From Arthrobacter sp. B6 (GTDB taxonomy: Bacteria; Actinomycetota; Actinomycetes; Actinomycetales; Micrococcaceae): DNA of 64,000 nt. Every line of letters starts with the position of its first letter. Within the stretch, counting starts at the first letter, position 1. Position numbers and translations under genes: made by a program. Under the pieces are notes generated by a model. That model had not been told where the DNA came from. It saw nothing but the letters and a program-made list of their open reading frames with translations, and did not search any database. The stretch spans positions 3,152,780 through 3,216,779 of the forward strand of contig NZ_KV467168.1 in assembly GCF_001663775.1 (NCBI RefSeq), given 5' to 3'. This document shows, piece by piece, positions 27,706-37,302 of this stretch.

Positions 27706-28430
27706 TGGACCCCCAGCACCTGGGCCCGGCGGCCGCAAGCGCCCGCCGTCGGGGCGTCCTTTTTGACATGGACGGAACCCTGGTGGACTCCTCGTACTTC
27801 CATACGCTGGCATGGTGGCAGGCGTTCCGGCAGCAGGGCCATGACGTGCCTATGGCCTCAATTCACCATTACGTGGGCATGGGCGGTGACCGGTTGGTCA
27901 ACAGCCTCCTTCCGGAGGGCAGGGACAAAAATGCCGACGCCGAGATCCTGGCCAGCCACGCCGCCCTCTATGCGTCGAACTGGCCCGCACTGCGTGCCTT
28001 TGACGGTGCCAGGGACCTTTTGGCGCAGTGCCACGCCGGGGGCCTGGCGGTTGCCCTCGCGTCGTCGGCCCGAACGCAGGACCTGCTGGCCACCCGCAAG
28101 GCCCTTGGCGCGGACGCCCACATCCACGCGGCGACCAGCGCCAATGACGCGAAGGAAAGCAAGCCGGCCCCGGACATCCTGGTCGCCGCGCTGGAGGCCG
28201 TGAACGTCAGTCCCGCCGACGCTGTGTATGTGGGTGATGCGGTGTGGGACATGCAGGCCGCGGCCGCCCTCGGCATACCCGCCATTGCCCTCACCTGCGG
28301 CGGAACCAGTGCCGCCGAACTCAGGGATGCCGGCGCGGTTCAGGTCTACGCGGGCCCGCGTGATCTCCTGGAAAACCTGCAGGACAGTGCGATCGGCGCC
28401 CTGCTTGCCGCGTCCCCACCGCTGGGTTAG
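27705..28430 (+). CDS. HAD-superfamily phosphatase (subfamily IA)
   Basis: A 241-residue HAD hydrolase with motif I LFDMDGTLVDSS (about 19-30), motif II SSARTQD, motif III KPAPDIL and motif IV YVGDAVWDMQAA. These are all the residues expected for an active phosphatase or phosphoglucomutase-like enzyme. The substrate is unknown. It is translationally coupled to the DUF1508 gene. Confidence 0.87.
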   Translation: MDPQHLGPAAASARRRGVLFDMDGTLVDSSYFHTLAWWQAFRQQGHDVPMASIHHYVGMGGDRLVNSLLPEGRDKNADAEILASHAALYASNWPALRAFDGARDLLAQCHAGGLAVALASSARTQDLLATRKALGADAHIHAATSANDAKESKPAPDILVAALEAVNVSPADAVYVGDAVWDMQAAAALGIPAIALTCGGTSAAELRDAGAVQVYAGPRDLLENLQDSAIGALLAASPPLG

Positions 28431-28445
28431 CCCGTTGCCGGTGGA

Positions 28446-28694
28446 TCAGGCTGCCGGCGTGCCCCCGACAGCTCCGGCGTTATCGGCAACTGCCGGCTTG
28501 GCCCAGGACACAACGACTTTGACGGAGCCGTCGTCGTTGCGTTCCACGTCAGTCATTACTTCGCTCACGGCGGCGCCCATCGCCAGGATTTTTGCGCGGT
28601 ATGTGGTGACCAGTTCCTCCAGGCTGGATTCGGTCCATTCCCCGGGGCGCATACGGGTGGAGATCTCAACAGGTTCCGGCTGGTACAGCGACAT
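28446..28694 (-). CDS. Small conserved protein, unknown (82 aa)
   Basis: An 82-residue acidic soluble protein with AAAGGA before the ATG. The centre (SLEELVTTYRAKILAMGAAVSEVMTDVERNDDGSVKVVVSW by positions 24-64) suggests a helix followed by two strands. I do not recognise a family. Codon use and a good ribosome site support a real gene. Confidence 0.6.
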   Translation of the reverse strand: MSLYQPEPVEISTRMRPGEWTESSLEELVTTYRAKILAMGAAVSEVMTDVERNDDGSVKVVVSWAKPAVADNAGAVGGTPAA

Positions 28695-28865
28695 GACGGT
28701 CCTTTCCCGCCTCGTGCATTTGATGCAGATGGCCTGTGCTTCCTACGCTATGAGGCTTGCCCGCCGACCACAAGGAAATCTAATCAGCCTGCTTACTTTG
28801 TGTCGCAAAAAGGGTTAACGTCGGATGATCCCCAGGAACGCCGGGGACCCACAGTAAGGCAGATC

Positions 28866-30047
28866 ATGAAGGCACTGACCTGGCAAGGCAAACGCTCTGT
28901 GAGCGTGGAAGAAGTACCGGATCCTGTGATCCAGGATCCGAAGGACGCCATCGTGAGAATCACTTCCACGGCGATCTGCGGCTCAGACCTTCACCTGTAT
29001 GAGGTCCTTGGGCCATACATGCACAAGGGCGACGTGATCGGGCACGAGCCCATGGGCATCGTGGAGGAAACAGGAGCCGCTGTCAGCAACCTGAAAAAGG
29101 GGGACCGCGTGGTCATTCCCTTCAATATCTCGTGCGGCCACTGCTATATGTGCCGCCTGGGACTGCAGTCGCAATGCGAGACCACCCAGGTCAAGGACAA
29201 AGGCTCCGGAGCCGCATTGTTCGGCTATTCCGAACTGTACGGCTCGGTACCGGGCGGCCAGGCAGAATACCTCCGCGTGCCCCACGCCGACTACGGTCCG
29301 GTCAAGGTGGGCCAGGAACTGCCGGACGAACGCTACCTCTTCCTCTCTGACATCCTCCCCACGGCCTGGCAGGGTGTGGAGTATGCCGCTGTCCAGCCCG
29401 GCGGCACCCTGGCAGTCTTCGGGTTGGGGCCGGTGGGCCAGTTCGCGTCCCGGATCGGCGTGCACAGGGGCCTGCGGGTGATCGGCGTGGACCCGGTCCC
29501 GGAGCGGCGCCGAATGGCGGCGCGGCATGGGGTGGAGACCCTGGAATACAGCAAGGACCTCGTTGGCGAGCTGCGGGAGATGACGGAAGGCAGGGGCCCG
29601 GACGCCGTGGTGGACGCCGTCGGCATGGAAGCGCACGGTTCGCCGGTGGCCGGCTTCGCGCACCAGGCCGTTGGGCTGCTGCCGGACAAGCTTGCTCAGA
29701 AGGCCATGGAAACCGCGGGCGTTGACCGGCTGGCCGCCCTGCACGCGGCCCTGGACGCCGTCCGCCGGGGCGGCACGGTGTCGCTGAGCGGCGTTTATGG
29801 TGGTCAGGCCAGCCCGATGCCGCTGCTGAGCATGTTCGACAAGCAGATCCAGCTGCGCATGGGCCAGTGCAACGTCCGCCGGTGGACGGATGAGCTTCTG
29901 CCCTTGGTGGAGGACGACGCCGATCCGCTGGGTGTGATGGACCTGGTCACCCACCGCTCGGGCCTGGACGGCGCGCCGGCCTTGTACGAGAAGTTCCAAA
30001 AGAAGGAGGACAACTGCATCAAGGTGGTCCTCAATCCGGGTGCCTGA
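28866..30047 (+). CDS. Zinc-dependent alcohol dehydrogenase, formaldehyde-dehydrogenase-like branch
   Basis: A 393-residue medium-chain dehydrogenase. Catalytic zinc ligands are in AICGSDLHLY and GHEPMGIVEE; the structural-zinc region is ISCGHCYMCRLGLQSQC; the Rossmann motif is FGLGPVGQF near 190. An insert around 250-290 is as in glutathione-independent formaldehyde dehydrogenase relatives. It oxidises an alcohol or aldehyde adduct with NAD(P). ATG 28866 begins the homology, with AAGG upstream; an in-frame start at 28800 does not. Confidence 0.85.
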   Translation: MKALTWQGKRSVSVEEVPDPVIQDPKDAIVRITSTAICGSDLHLYEVLGPYMHKGDVIGHEPMGIVEETGAAVSNLKKGDRVVIPFNISCGHCYMCRLGLQSQCETTQVKDKGSGAALFGYSELYGSVPGGQAEYLRVPHADYGPVKVGQELPDERYLFLSDILPTAWQGVEYAAVQPGGTLAVFGLGPVGQFASRIGVHRGLRVIGVDPVPERRRMAARHGVETLEYSKDLVGELREMTEGRGPDAVVDAVGMEAHGSPVAGFAHQAVGLLPDKLAQKAMETAGVDRLAALHAALDAVRRGGTVSLSGVYGGQASPMPLLSMFDKQIQLRMGQCNVRRWTDELLPLVEDDADPLGVMDLVTHRSGLDGAPALYEKFQKKEDNCIKVVLNPGA

Positions 30048-30084
30048 CCGTTGCCGGCCAGTGGTTCCTGTCCGCGGGCAGAGC

Positions 30085-30447
30085 TCAGGACCGGGCCACG
30101 TCCACCACGCAGAACCGGTTCCCGTCCGGGTCCTCAAGCACGATGAAGTCAGGATTCCCGGGATACAGGTCCCAGTCCGCGCGGGAGGCGCCCAGGTCCA
30201 GCAGGCGGGCCACCTCGGCCGCCTGGTTGTCCGCATAGAGATCCAGGTGGATCCGCGGGTGTTCCTGCACGGGGGTCTCGCTGAGCATCAGGGCAAGCCG
30301 CGCCCCGCCGCCGCCACCGTGCGGAATCAGCACCACCCAGGTGTCGTCGCCGTCCTCACGGGGGACATAACCCAGTGCGTCGCACCAGAAGGCCGCGGAA
30401 CGGGCAACGTCCTGAACTCCGATGACCGTGGTTCCGATTGTGAGCAT
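30085..30447 (-). CDS. VOC/glyoxalase-fold protein
   Basis: A 120-residue protein of the vicinal oxygen chelate superfamily: GVQDVARSAAFWCDALGYVP at the start and the paired strand DFIVLEDPDGNRFCVVD at the end, with a His in RIHLDLYADN. This could be a metalloenzyme or a resistance/binding protein; no substrate is suggested. Stand-alone gene. Confidence 0.82.
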   Translation of the reverse strand: MLTIGTTVIGVQDVARSAAFWCDALGYVPREDGDDTWVVLIPHGGGGGARLALMLSETPVQEHPRIHLDLYADNQAAEVARLLDLGASRADWDLYPGNPDFIVLEDPDGNRFCVVDVARS

Positions 30448-30511
30448 GTTTGAATGCTTCCCCCATCTCAGCCGGCAGGCAAGCCCTGCCGGCTGCTCCG
30501 CCCGATTCCCC

Positions 30512-31702
30512 TCAGCACAGCGAGTTCAGGGTTTGCTCAGCCACCTCCTCAAGCTCAAGGACCAGTGGATTGACGTCCAGAGTGGGCGGTGCCGGCGGGT
30601 ACGTCACGGCGATCGTGAGCTGCCGCGAGCCATCTTCGCTGGTCATGGAAACACTCCCATAACCATCGATGTCGCCCGGGTGTCCGTAGTACAACCTGTT
30701 GATGCACGTGTCATTCCACTTCCATAAACCGAATCCGTAGAAGCCGCCGACGGGCCGCAGCATCGCAGCCCGGCTGTCGTCACTGAGGAGCCGTCCCTGG
30801 AGGAGGGCCGCATAGAAGGCGTTCACCTCCGAGACAGTGGACACTGCACCCCCGGCGGCCAGTTCCGTCAGCCACGCCGGGTGGGTCGCGTCAAAGCGCT
30901 CGCCGTTCACGGTGACGTAACCGTGGATCATGTCGCCAGGCACATCCTCGGGCCGGGGCAGGCTTGTCGACTCGAGTCCCAACGGATCGGCAATGTCCTC
31001 CTTCAGGACAGTGTTGATGCTCTCCCCACGTACCCGCTCGACAATCAGGCCCAGCGCCGCGTAGTTCGAATTGGAGTAGCTGAAGCCCTGTGCAAGCCTC
31101 CGCTCCCACGGCACCGCGGCCGCCAGGGCCAGTTGCTGCTCCAGGGGGAGGGGCCTGCTCATGACCTCCTGCCAGGGTCCTGAAGCCAGCAGGGGAGCCG
31201 CAAAGTCCGGCAGCCCGGACTCGTGGATAAGGAGCTGGCGTACCGTCACGGGACCGGGCGGACGCAGGACGGTGCCGAATTCCGGGAGGTAGCTGCTGAC
31301 CTGTTCGTCGAGGTTGACCTTGCCTTCCTCCACAAGTTTCATCACCGATACCGCCACCATTGATTTGGTGATGCTGCCAACCCTGAACGCGTCGGACGCC
31401 GTGGCGGGGTCACGCGTGTCGAGGTTCCGGACGCCTGCAGCGTGGGTCCACACCTCTCCGCCGTGCCTGACCTCGATGAGCACGGCAGGGGAGCCCTCTT
31501 CAATCATCCGGCGGCTGAAATTCTCCAGCGCCGCGAACGGTCCCGCTGTCTCCCGTTCATCCGGAGGTCGTGGGTCAGGCGTGCAACTGCCCAGGGCGGC
31601 GGCCACCAGCGCTGCGGACACAGCCGCCGCGATTCTCCCTCCGATGCGGTGCACCCTGCTTCCGGGCATGTCCCTGACCCTTCGGGCCGGCGGGCTGCCC
31701 AT
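30512..31702 (-). CDS. Secreted serine beta-lactamase-like hydrolase lipoprotein
   Basis: A 396-residue class-C beta-lactamase/DD-peptidase-family lipoprotein. The signal peptide ends in lipobox LGSC (Cys40). SxxK is SITK (Ser110, Lys113), the Tyr motif is YSN in GFSYSNSNYAAL, and the third motif is HPG in YYGHPGDIDG. It is likely a D-alanyl-D-alanine carboxypeptidase or esterase at the outer face of the membrane, rather than a true resistance enzyme. Start may be ATG 31702 or 31669. Confidence 0.83.
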   Translation of the reverse strand: MGSPPARRVRDMPGSRVHRIGGRIAAAVSAALVAAALGSCTPDPRPPDERETAGPFAALENFSRRMIEEGSPAVLIEVRHGGEVWTHAAGVRNLDTRDPATASDAFRVGSITKSMVAVSVMKLVEEGKVNLDEQVSSYLPEFGTVLRPPGPVTVRQLLIHESGLPDFAAPLLASGPWQEVMSRPLPLEQQLALAAAVPWERRLAQGFSYSNSNYAALGLIVERVRGESINTVLKEDIADPLGLESTSLPRPEDVPGDMIHGYVTVNGERFDATHPAWLTELAAGGAVSTVSEVNAFYAALLQGRLLSDDSRAAMLRPVGGFYGFGLWKWNDTCINRLYYGHPGDIDGYGSVSMTSEDGSRQLTIAVTYPPAPPTLDVNPLVLELEEVAEQTLNSLC

Positions 31703-31766
31703 TCCTGCAGTGCCGGCACCTCAATGCTCCTCGCACTCCAGAACCGGGTCAAGAACCCGCCCCTCA

Positions 31767-31832
31767 CCCAACTGGGTAGCACTTAATGTCGTTATCAGGC
31801 GTCAAAACGACATCTGCTGCTACCTAGTTGGG
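31767..31832. repeat. Imperfect 27-nt inverted repeat (intergenic hairpin element)
   Basis: Arms 31767-31793 and 31806-31832 match at 22 of 27 positions, with a 12-nt loop. The arms share CCCAACT at the ends and ATGTCGTT at the inside. It sits between two minus-strand genes. Unlike a plain terminator it has a 4-nt internal mismatch and no T-run, so it looks like a repeat element or RNA structure. Only one copy is in this window. Confidence 0.6.
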
Positions 31833-31846
31833 CGGGGTGGAGAGGT

Positions 31847-32668
31847 TTAGGTGAGGCGGATCTGGCGGTTGACGTCCTTGTACAGGAGGTAGCGGAACGG
31901 GCCCGGTCCGCCGGCGTAGCAGGCCTGCGGGCAGAAAGCGCGCAGCCACATGAAGTCGCCCGCCTCCACTTCCACCCAGTCGTCGTTCAGGCGGTAGACG
32001 GCCTTGCCTTCGAGGACAAACAGGCCGTGCTCCATGACGTGGGTCTCCGCGAACGGAATGGAGGCGCCGGGCTGGAACGTCACGATATTGACGTGCATAT
32101 CGTGCGCCAGGTCGTCAGGATCAACGAACCGGGTAGTGGCCCACGCGCCGTTGGTGCCCGGCATGGGGCGGGGCTCCACGTCCTGGTCGCGGGTGACGAA
32201 GGACTTTGCCGTGTGGCCTTCCATGGCTTCGTAGGCTTTGCGGACCCAGTGGAAGGACGCGGCTTCGCCATCGGCGGGTGCATCGTTCCGGACCTTCCAG
32301 TCCGCGCCCGCGGCGAGGTAGGCGTAGCCGCCGGCTTCGAGGCGGTGGATCTCGCCGTCGAGCGTCAGTGTCAGGGATCCCTTGGTCAGGAAGATGACGC
32401 CTTCGACGCCGGCCTCCGGCTCGGGTTTGTCGCTTCCGCCGCCCGGGGCTACCTCCACAATCAGCTGGCTGAAGGTTGTGGCGAAGCCGGCGATCGGGCG
32501 GGCGATGATCCACGAGCGGGTGTTCTCCCAGCCCGGGAGGTTGGACGTGACGATGTCGCGCAGCACGCCCTTGGGGATGACCGTGTAGGCCTCCTTGACC
32601 ACGGCGCGGTCGGTGAGGAGCTGGGTCTGCGGCGGCAGGCCGCCTTCGGGGGAGAAGTAGGTGCTCAT
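31847..32668 (-). CDS. allE: (S)-ureidoglycine aminohydrolase
   Basis: A 273-residue bicupin protein, two beta-barrels with metal-binding His/Glu clusters. The second carries ETHVMEHGLFVLEGKAVYRL, as in ureidoglycine aminohydrolase. It would convert (S)-ureidoglycine to ureidoglycolate plus ammonia in allantoin breakdown, feeding glyoxylate to malate synthase encoded in the same operon. ATG 32668 overlaps the stop of the upstream gene (ATGA), indicating coupling. It is the last gene of the minus-strand unit that begins with malic enzyme. Confidence 0.87.
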   Translation of the reverse strand: MSTYFSPEGGLPPQTQLLTDRAVVKEAYTVIPKGVLRDIVTSNLPGWENTRSWIIARPIAGFATTFSQLIVEVAPGGGSDKPEPEAGVEGVIFLTKGSLTLTLDGEIHRLEAGGYAYLAAGADWKVRNDAPADGEAASFHWVRKAYEAMEGHTAKSFVTRDQDVEPRPMPGTNGAWATTRFVDPDDLAHDMHVNIVTFQPGASIPFAETHVMEHGLFVLEGKAVYRLNDDWVEVEAGDFMWLRAFCPQACYAGGPGPFRYLLYKDVNRQIRLT

Positions 32669-33987
32669 GAGTTTGCTCCTTGCGGTGTAGAAGACAGCGA
32701 TGTGGAAGACAGCGGTGCGGATTTGGCGGCGAGGCGGGGGTGCGCCAGCCCGGTCAGCCGGGGCAGGCCGACGCCGGCCAGCGCCTGGACCTCATCGGCA
32801 CCCACGGCGCCGCACTGGACGCCGCGCAGCACGAACGCGGCCAGCGCGCGGGCCGTGGCGGGCTCGTCCATGACTCCACCTTCGGTCTGCTCCACGTAGT
32901 TGTGGAGCCGGGCGGCAGCGGCGGGAAGGCCCTGCCGGTAGAAGGCGTAGGTGGCAGCGAAGCGGCTGGGCAGCTGCGCCGGGTGCAGGTCCCAGCCCTG
33001 GTAGTAGCCTCGTTCCAGGGAACGCCGGACCAGGCGGCCGTGCAGCTGCCAGGCGTTCTCCACGTTGTCGCCCACAGGGATGATGTTGGTGGACCCGTCC
33101 GAAAGCCGGATGCCCGTGCCGGCCACGGCCAGCTGCATCACTTCCTTGGCAAAGTCCGCCACGGGGTGCTCCATGGACTGGTACTCGGCCGGGATCTGCA
33201 GGGACGCGGAGTAGTCGTACGTGCCATAGTGCAGCCCGCTGATCCGGCCGGGGACCGCGTGCGGCAGCTGCGCCACGGGGGAGGTCCCTTCGGGGCCAAG
33301 GATCAGCTGCGGCGTTTCCACCTGGACCTCGAAGCGCAGCCGGCCTGCCGGCAGTCCGTGAACTTCCTCCAGCCGGGACACTGCGTAGTCCATGGCCTGC
33401 ACCTGCGCCACGGTGGTGACCTTGGGCAGGGTCAGGATGAGTCCGGCCGGCAGCTCGCCCGAGGACGCCAGTCCTGAGACGAAGAGGTCCAGCGTGCGCA
33501 GGCCGCGGGCCCTGGTGGGCGCCTCGAAGCATTTGAACCGGATCCCGATGAACGGCGGTGCGGAGCCGGCCGCGACGGCGGTGGCCACGGCGGCTGCCGC
33601 GGCAACGGCGGCAGCATCCTCGGCGTCGTCGCCCCTGTCCCCGAAGCCGTCCTCGAAGTCCAGGCGGAGGTCCTCGACCGGTTCGCTTTCCAGCTTTGCC
33701 TGGACCCTTGACGCGACCGTCCCGGCGAGTTCCGCGTCCTGGCCCAGGAGCCGCCCCAGCCGTTCCAGCCCGCCGTGGGCCGCCGCCGTCGCCAGTGCCT
33801 GGGAACCCCAGTCAGCGGCGAACGACGGCGTGAACCGGTCAGCGGGGACGTAGACGGTGTGGACGGGCTGGCGTGAGCCGTCGTCGCCCGGATAGTTCCG
33901 GTCCAGCAGCCGGTCCGTGGCGGCCAGCTGGGCGTCGATGTGTGCGGTATCCGCCGCGGAGAGTGACGGCTTGGGAGAGGCCGGCAT
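32665..33987 (-). CDS. HpcH/HpaI aldolase/citrate-lyase-like protein (DUF6986 type)
   Basis: A 440-residue TIM-barrel protein. Acidic metal-site segments RLDFEDGFGDRG and RFEVQVETPQLIL and the GLHYGTYDYSA motif place it with the CitE/HpcH/malyl-CoA lyase superfamily. It is distinct from malate synthase, whose gene is 3 bases upstream. An Ala-rich insert at about 120-145 is a low-complexity loop. In its place between malate synthase and ureidoglycine aminohydrolase it may cleave or form a C-C bond in purine-derived metabolism; the reaction is unknown. Confidence 0.75.
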   Translation of the reverse strand: MPASPKPSLSAADTAHIDAQLAATDRLLDRNYPGDDGSRQPVHTVYVPADRFTPSFAADWGSQALATAAAHGGLERLGRLLGQDAELAGTVASRVQAKLESEPVEDLRLDFEDGFGDRGDDAEDAAAVAAAAAVATAVAAGSAPPFIGIRFKCFEAPTRARGLRTLDLFVSGLASSGELPAGLILTLPKVTTVAQVQAMDYAVSRLEEVHGLPAGRLRFEVQVETPQLILGPEGTSPVAQLPHAVPGRISGLHYGTYDYSASLQIPAEYQSMEHPVADFAKEVMQLAVAGTGIRLSDGSTNIIPVGDNVENAWQLHGRLVRRSLERGYYQGWDLHPAQLPSRFAATYAFYRQGLPAAAARLHNYVEQTEGGVMDEPATARALAAFVLRGVQCGAVGADEVQALAGVGLPRLTGLAHPRLAAKSAPLSSTSLSSTPQGANS

Positions 33988-33990
33988 GCC

Positions 33991-35589
33991 TCAGCCCACC
34001 AGTTCGTAGGCCGGGGTGGTGAGGAAGTCCGTGTACTCCTCGGACAGGCAGATGTCGGCGATCAGGTCGCTGGCCGGCTTGTAGTAGAGACGGAAGGCTT
34101 CATCCCCGAACTCGGTGCGGAGCCGTTCCGTCTCCTCGCCCAGGATCCGCTCCACCAGCTCCCGCGTAACGGTGTTTCCGGTGTCGGCCAGGACGGACTT
34201 GTTGCGGATCTGCTGCCACACCTGGGAACGGGAGATCTCCGCGGTGGCGGCGTCCTCCATGAGGTTGTGGATGGCCACCGCGCCGTTGCCGGACAGCCAG
34301 ACGGCCGTGTATGCGACGGCGACGTACAGGTTCAGGCGCAGCCCGCCTTCGGTCACCTGGCCGTCCGCGGAGCCGATGTCCAGCAGCTGGTCAGCGGTGA
34401 CCGAGACTTCGGGGCGCTGCTTGTCCAGCTGGTTGGGGCGGTCGCCGAGCACGGCGTCGAACACCTCGCGGCAGGTGGGGACAAGGTCCGGGTGCGCCAC
34501 CCAGGAGCCGTCGAACCCGTCGTTGGCCTCGCGGGTCTTGTCCGCGCGGACCTTGGCGAAGGCGGCTTCGGTGACCTCGGGGTGCCGGCGGTTGGGGATG
34601 ACGGCGGCCATCCCTCCCATCGCGAAGGCGCCGCGCTGGTGGCAGGTCTTGACCAGCAGCTCGGTGTAGGCACGCATGAACGGAGCGGTCATGACCACCG
34701 AGGCACGGTCCGGGAGCACAAACTCCTCGCCGGCGTCGCGGAAGTACTTGATGATGCTGAACAGGTAGTCCCAGCGGCCGGCGTTAAGACCGGAGGCGTG
34801 GTCGCGCAGCTCATAGAGGATCTCGTCCATCTCGAACGCTGCCGGGATGGTTTCGATCAGCACCGTGGCGCGGATGCTGCCCTGGCCGAGGCCCAGGAAG
34901 TCCTGCGCGAAAACAAAGACGTCGTTCCAGAGCCGGGCCTCGAGGTGGCTTTCCATCTTGGGCAGGTAGTAGTACGGGCCGTGGCCGTTGAGGACCAGCT
35001 GCTTGGCCACGTGGAAGAAGTGCAGGCCGAAGTCCACCAGCGCTCCCACGGCAGGTTCGCCGTTGACCAGCAAGTGTTTTTCCGGCATGTGCCAGCCGCG
35101 CGGGCGGGCCACCACGACGGCCAGCGGGGCGTCGGTGCGGAGCGTGTACTCCTTGCCTTCGGCCGAGGTGTGGCTCAGGGTTCCCTGCGCGGCATCGCGG
35201 AGGTTCAGGATGGAGTCGATGACGTTGCCCCAGGTGGGGGTGCTGGCGTCCTCAAGGTCTGCCAGCCACACCTTGGCGCCGGAGTTCAGGGCGTTGATGG
35301 CCATCTTGGCCGGAGAGGCGGGGCCGGTCATTTCCACCCGGCGGTCCTGCAGTGCTGCCGGTGCCGGCGCAACCGTCCAGTCGCCGTCGCGCACGTCCTG
35401 GGTTTCCGGCAGGAAGTCCAGCCTGCCGGTGTCCGCTACCCGCTGGCGCTTGACGCCGCGCGCGGCGAGCAGCTCGTTGCGGGTGCCGGCGAAGCGGTTG
35501 TGGAGCTCTTCGAGGAACGCCAGGGCCTTGGGGGTGAGGATCTCCTCCGCGCGTTCGATCGGCCGGGGGTCTGTGACAGTGATGGCCAT
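33991..35589 (-). CDS. aceB: Malate synthase A
   Basis: A 532-residue malate synthase: glyoxylate + acetyl-CoA to malate. Recognised from [35 protein letters not shown] with the catalytic Arg, the acidic metal ligands, and a late catalytic Asp region ([19 protein letters not shown]). ATG 35589 is the homologous start; the frame runs on into the malic enzyme tail. Position between malic enzyme and purine genes suggests it uses glyoxylate from ureide breakdown. A separate aceB/aceA pair may exist elsewhere. Confidence 0.93.
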   Translation of the reverse strand: MAITVTDPRPIERAEEILTPKALAFLEELHNRFAGTRNELLAARGVKRQRVADTGRLDFLPETQDVRDGDWTVAPAPAALQDRRVEMTGPASPAKMAINALNSGAKVWLADLEDASTPTWGNVIDSILNLRDAAQGTLSHTSAEGKEYTLRTDAPLAVVVARPRGWHMPEKHLLVNGEPAVGALVDFGLHFFHVAKQLVLNGHGPYYYLPKMESHLEARLWNDVFVFAQDFLGLGQGSIRATVLIETIPAAFEMDEILYELRDHASGLNAGRWDYLFSIIKYFRDAGEEFVLPDRASVVMTAPFMRAYTELLVKTCHQRGAFAMGGMAAVIPNRRHPEVTEAAFAKVRADKTREANDGFDGSWVAHPDLVPTCREVFDAVLGDRPNQLDKQRPEVSVTADQLLDIGSADGQVTEGGLRLNLYVAVAYTAVWLSGNGAVAIHNLMEDAATAEISRSQVWQQIRNKSVLADTGNTVTRELVERILGEETERLRTEFGDEAFRLYYKPASDLIADICLSEEYTDFLTTPAYELVG

Positions 35590-35614
35590 TTCTGGTCCTT
35601 TCGTTGGCTGCGAA

Positions 35615-37093
35615 TCAGGCGTTGGCGAAGGCGGCGGCTTCAGCGTCAGCTGAAGCCCCTGCTGCATCCGTTGCCGTGCTGGCTGCTGCGGTTGCCGCCG
35701 CGGCGTGCGCTGCTGCTCCTGCTGCCTGTGCGACGGCGGAAGCGACATCTGCGGCGACATGGGGATCGAAGACACTGGGGATAATGTAACTGGCATTCAG
35801 TTCATCATCAGCCACCCGGTTGGCGATAGCCTCTGCGGCGGCCACCAGCATTTCCGGCGTGATGTCGGACGCGCCGGCGTCCAGGAGCCCGCGGAAGAAG
35901 CCGGGGAAGGCCAGGACGTTGTTGATCTGGTTGGGGAAGTCGCTGCGCCCGGTGGCTACCACTGCGGCGTATTTGGACGCGATGCCGGGGTCGATTTCCG
36001 GCGTCGGGTTGGCCATCGCGAAGACTATTGCCTTCCCGGCCATCGATGCGACCTGCTCCTCGCCGATCACGTGCGGCGCGCTGACGCCGATGAATACGTC
36101 CGCTCCCCTGAGGGCCTCGTGCAGGGTGCCGGCGAAGCCTTCCTCGTTGGTGTTCGCGGCAATCCAGGCGCGGTGTTCGTCGTCGTACTTTTCGCCTGAG
36201 TGGATGGCGCCCGAGCGGCCTGCGGCGATGATGTGCCGGGCACCCTGTGCCTTCAGCAGCTGGATGATGGCCGAGCCGGCGGCGCCGACGCCCGAGACCA
36301 CAATGCGGACCTCGTCCAGCTTCTTGCCGACGACGCGCAACGCATTGACCAGTGCAGCCAGGGTGACGATGGCGGTGCCGTGCTGGTCATCGTGGAAGAC
36401 CGGGATGTCCAGTTCCTCGCGGAGGCGGTTCTCGATCTCGAAGCAGCGGGGGGCCGCGATGTCTTCCAGGTTGATGCCGCCGTAGACGGGGGCCATTGCC
36501 TTGGCGATCATGATGATCTCTTCGGTGTCCTGCGTGTCCAGGCAGACCGGCCAGGCGTCAACGTTGGCAAATTGCTTGAACAGGGCGGCCTTGCCCTCCA
36601 TGACCGGCAGGGCGGCGGCGGGGCCGATGTTGCCCAGGCCGAGGACAGCGGAGCCGTCGGTGAGGACGGCGATCGTGTTCCGCTTGACGGTGAGGTTGCG
36701 GGCGGCGGCCGGGTCCTCGGCGATGGCCAGGCAGACGCGCGCGACGCCGGGAGTGTAGGCGCGGGAGAGGTCGTCGCGGTTGCGCAGGGCGACCTTGGGC
36801 ACGACTTCGAGTTTGCCGCCCAGATGCATCAGGAAGGTGCGGTCGGAGACGTGCTGGACCGTGACGCCGTCGAGCGCGTTGAGGGCATCCTTGACGCGGC
36901 CGGCGTGTTCGTCGTCGGTGGTGTTGCAGGTGACGTCCACAATCAGGGTCTCGTGGTGGGACTCGGTGACGTCCAGGGCGGTGATGGCCGCGCCGGCCGC
37001 TCCGACGGCTGCGGCCAGTTCACTGGTGGCGGAGAAGCTGGACGGTGCTTCCACGCGCAGCGTGATCGAATTTCCGGGGCTCGGGTTCGCCAT
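35615..37093 (-). CDS. NAD(P)-dependent malic enzyme with ACT-like N-terminus
   Basis: A 492-residue malic enzyme: an ACT-type regulatory domain (about 9-85), the catalytic domain with [34 protein letters not shown] and [16 protein letters not shown], and a Rossmann domain with [11 protein letters not shown]. It decarboxylates malate to pyruvate. The final 45 residues are almost only Ala, Ser and Asp, a low-complexity tail beyond the family end. AGGAGG precedes the ATG. It heads the operon malic enzyme, aceB, lyase, allE, and is divergent from the IclR gene. Confidence 0.9.
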   Translation of the reverse strand: MANPSPGNSITLRVEAPSSFSATSELAAAVGAAGAAITALDVTESHHETLIVDVTCNTTDDEHAGRVKDALNALDGVTVQHVSDRTFLMHLGGKLEVVPKVALRNRDDLSRAYTPGVARVCLAIAEDPAAARNLTVKRNTIAVLTDGSAVLGLGNIGPAAALPVMEGKAALFKQFANVDAWPVCLDTQDTEEIIMIAKAMAPVYGGINLEDIAAPRCFEIENRLREELDIPVFHDDQHGTAIVTLAALVNALRVVGKKLDEVRIVVSGVGAAGSAIIQLLKAQGARHIIAAGRSGAIHSGEKYDDEHRAWIAANTNEEGFAGTLHEALRGADVFIGVSAPHVIGEEQVASMAGKAIVFAMANPTPEIDPGIASKYAAVVATGRSDFPNQINNVLAFPGFFRGLLDAGASDITPEMLVAAAEAIANRVADDELNASYIIPSVFDPHVAADVASAVAQAAGAAAHAAAATAAASTATDAAGASADAEAAAFANA

Positions 37094-37166
37094 TGAATGT
37101 CCTCCTGTAAGGCCCGTTGCCGGGCTGGGTGCTGATCAAAATGTTTTCGTATTATGGATATTATTA

Positions 37167-37181
37167 TCTACTTTGTGGAAA
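37167..37181. promoter_or_regulatory. Candidate IclR operator in the malic enzyme/IclR divergent region
   Basis: On the minus strand TTTCCACAAAGTAGA, within an AT-rich stretch (37141-37187) that stands out from the GC-rich surroundings and must contain the divergent promoters. The TTCCAC half is shared with sites at 41132, 41394 and 44638. Assignment to the adjacent IclR protein is inferred. Confidence 0.5.
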
Positions 37182-37302
37182 TACAAGCCTTCGGCGTTCG
37201 TGCGCCCGCGTCGGGCCGTGATGTATCTTGGGAGATCTAGGGCAATTCTTTTCACGATGCGGATAAGAGTTGTCGGAAATCGAGTCCTCAGGAGACTGGT
37301 AC

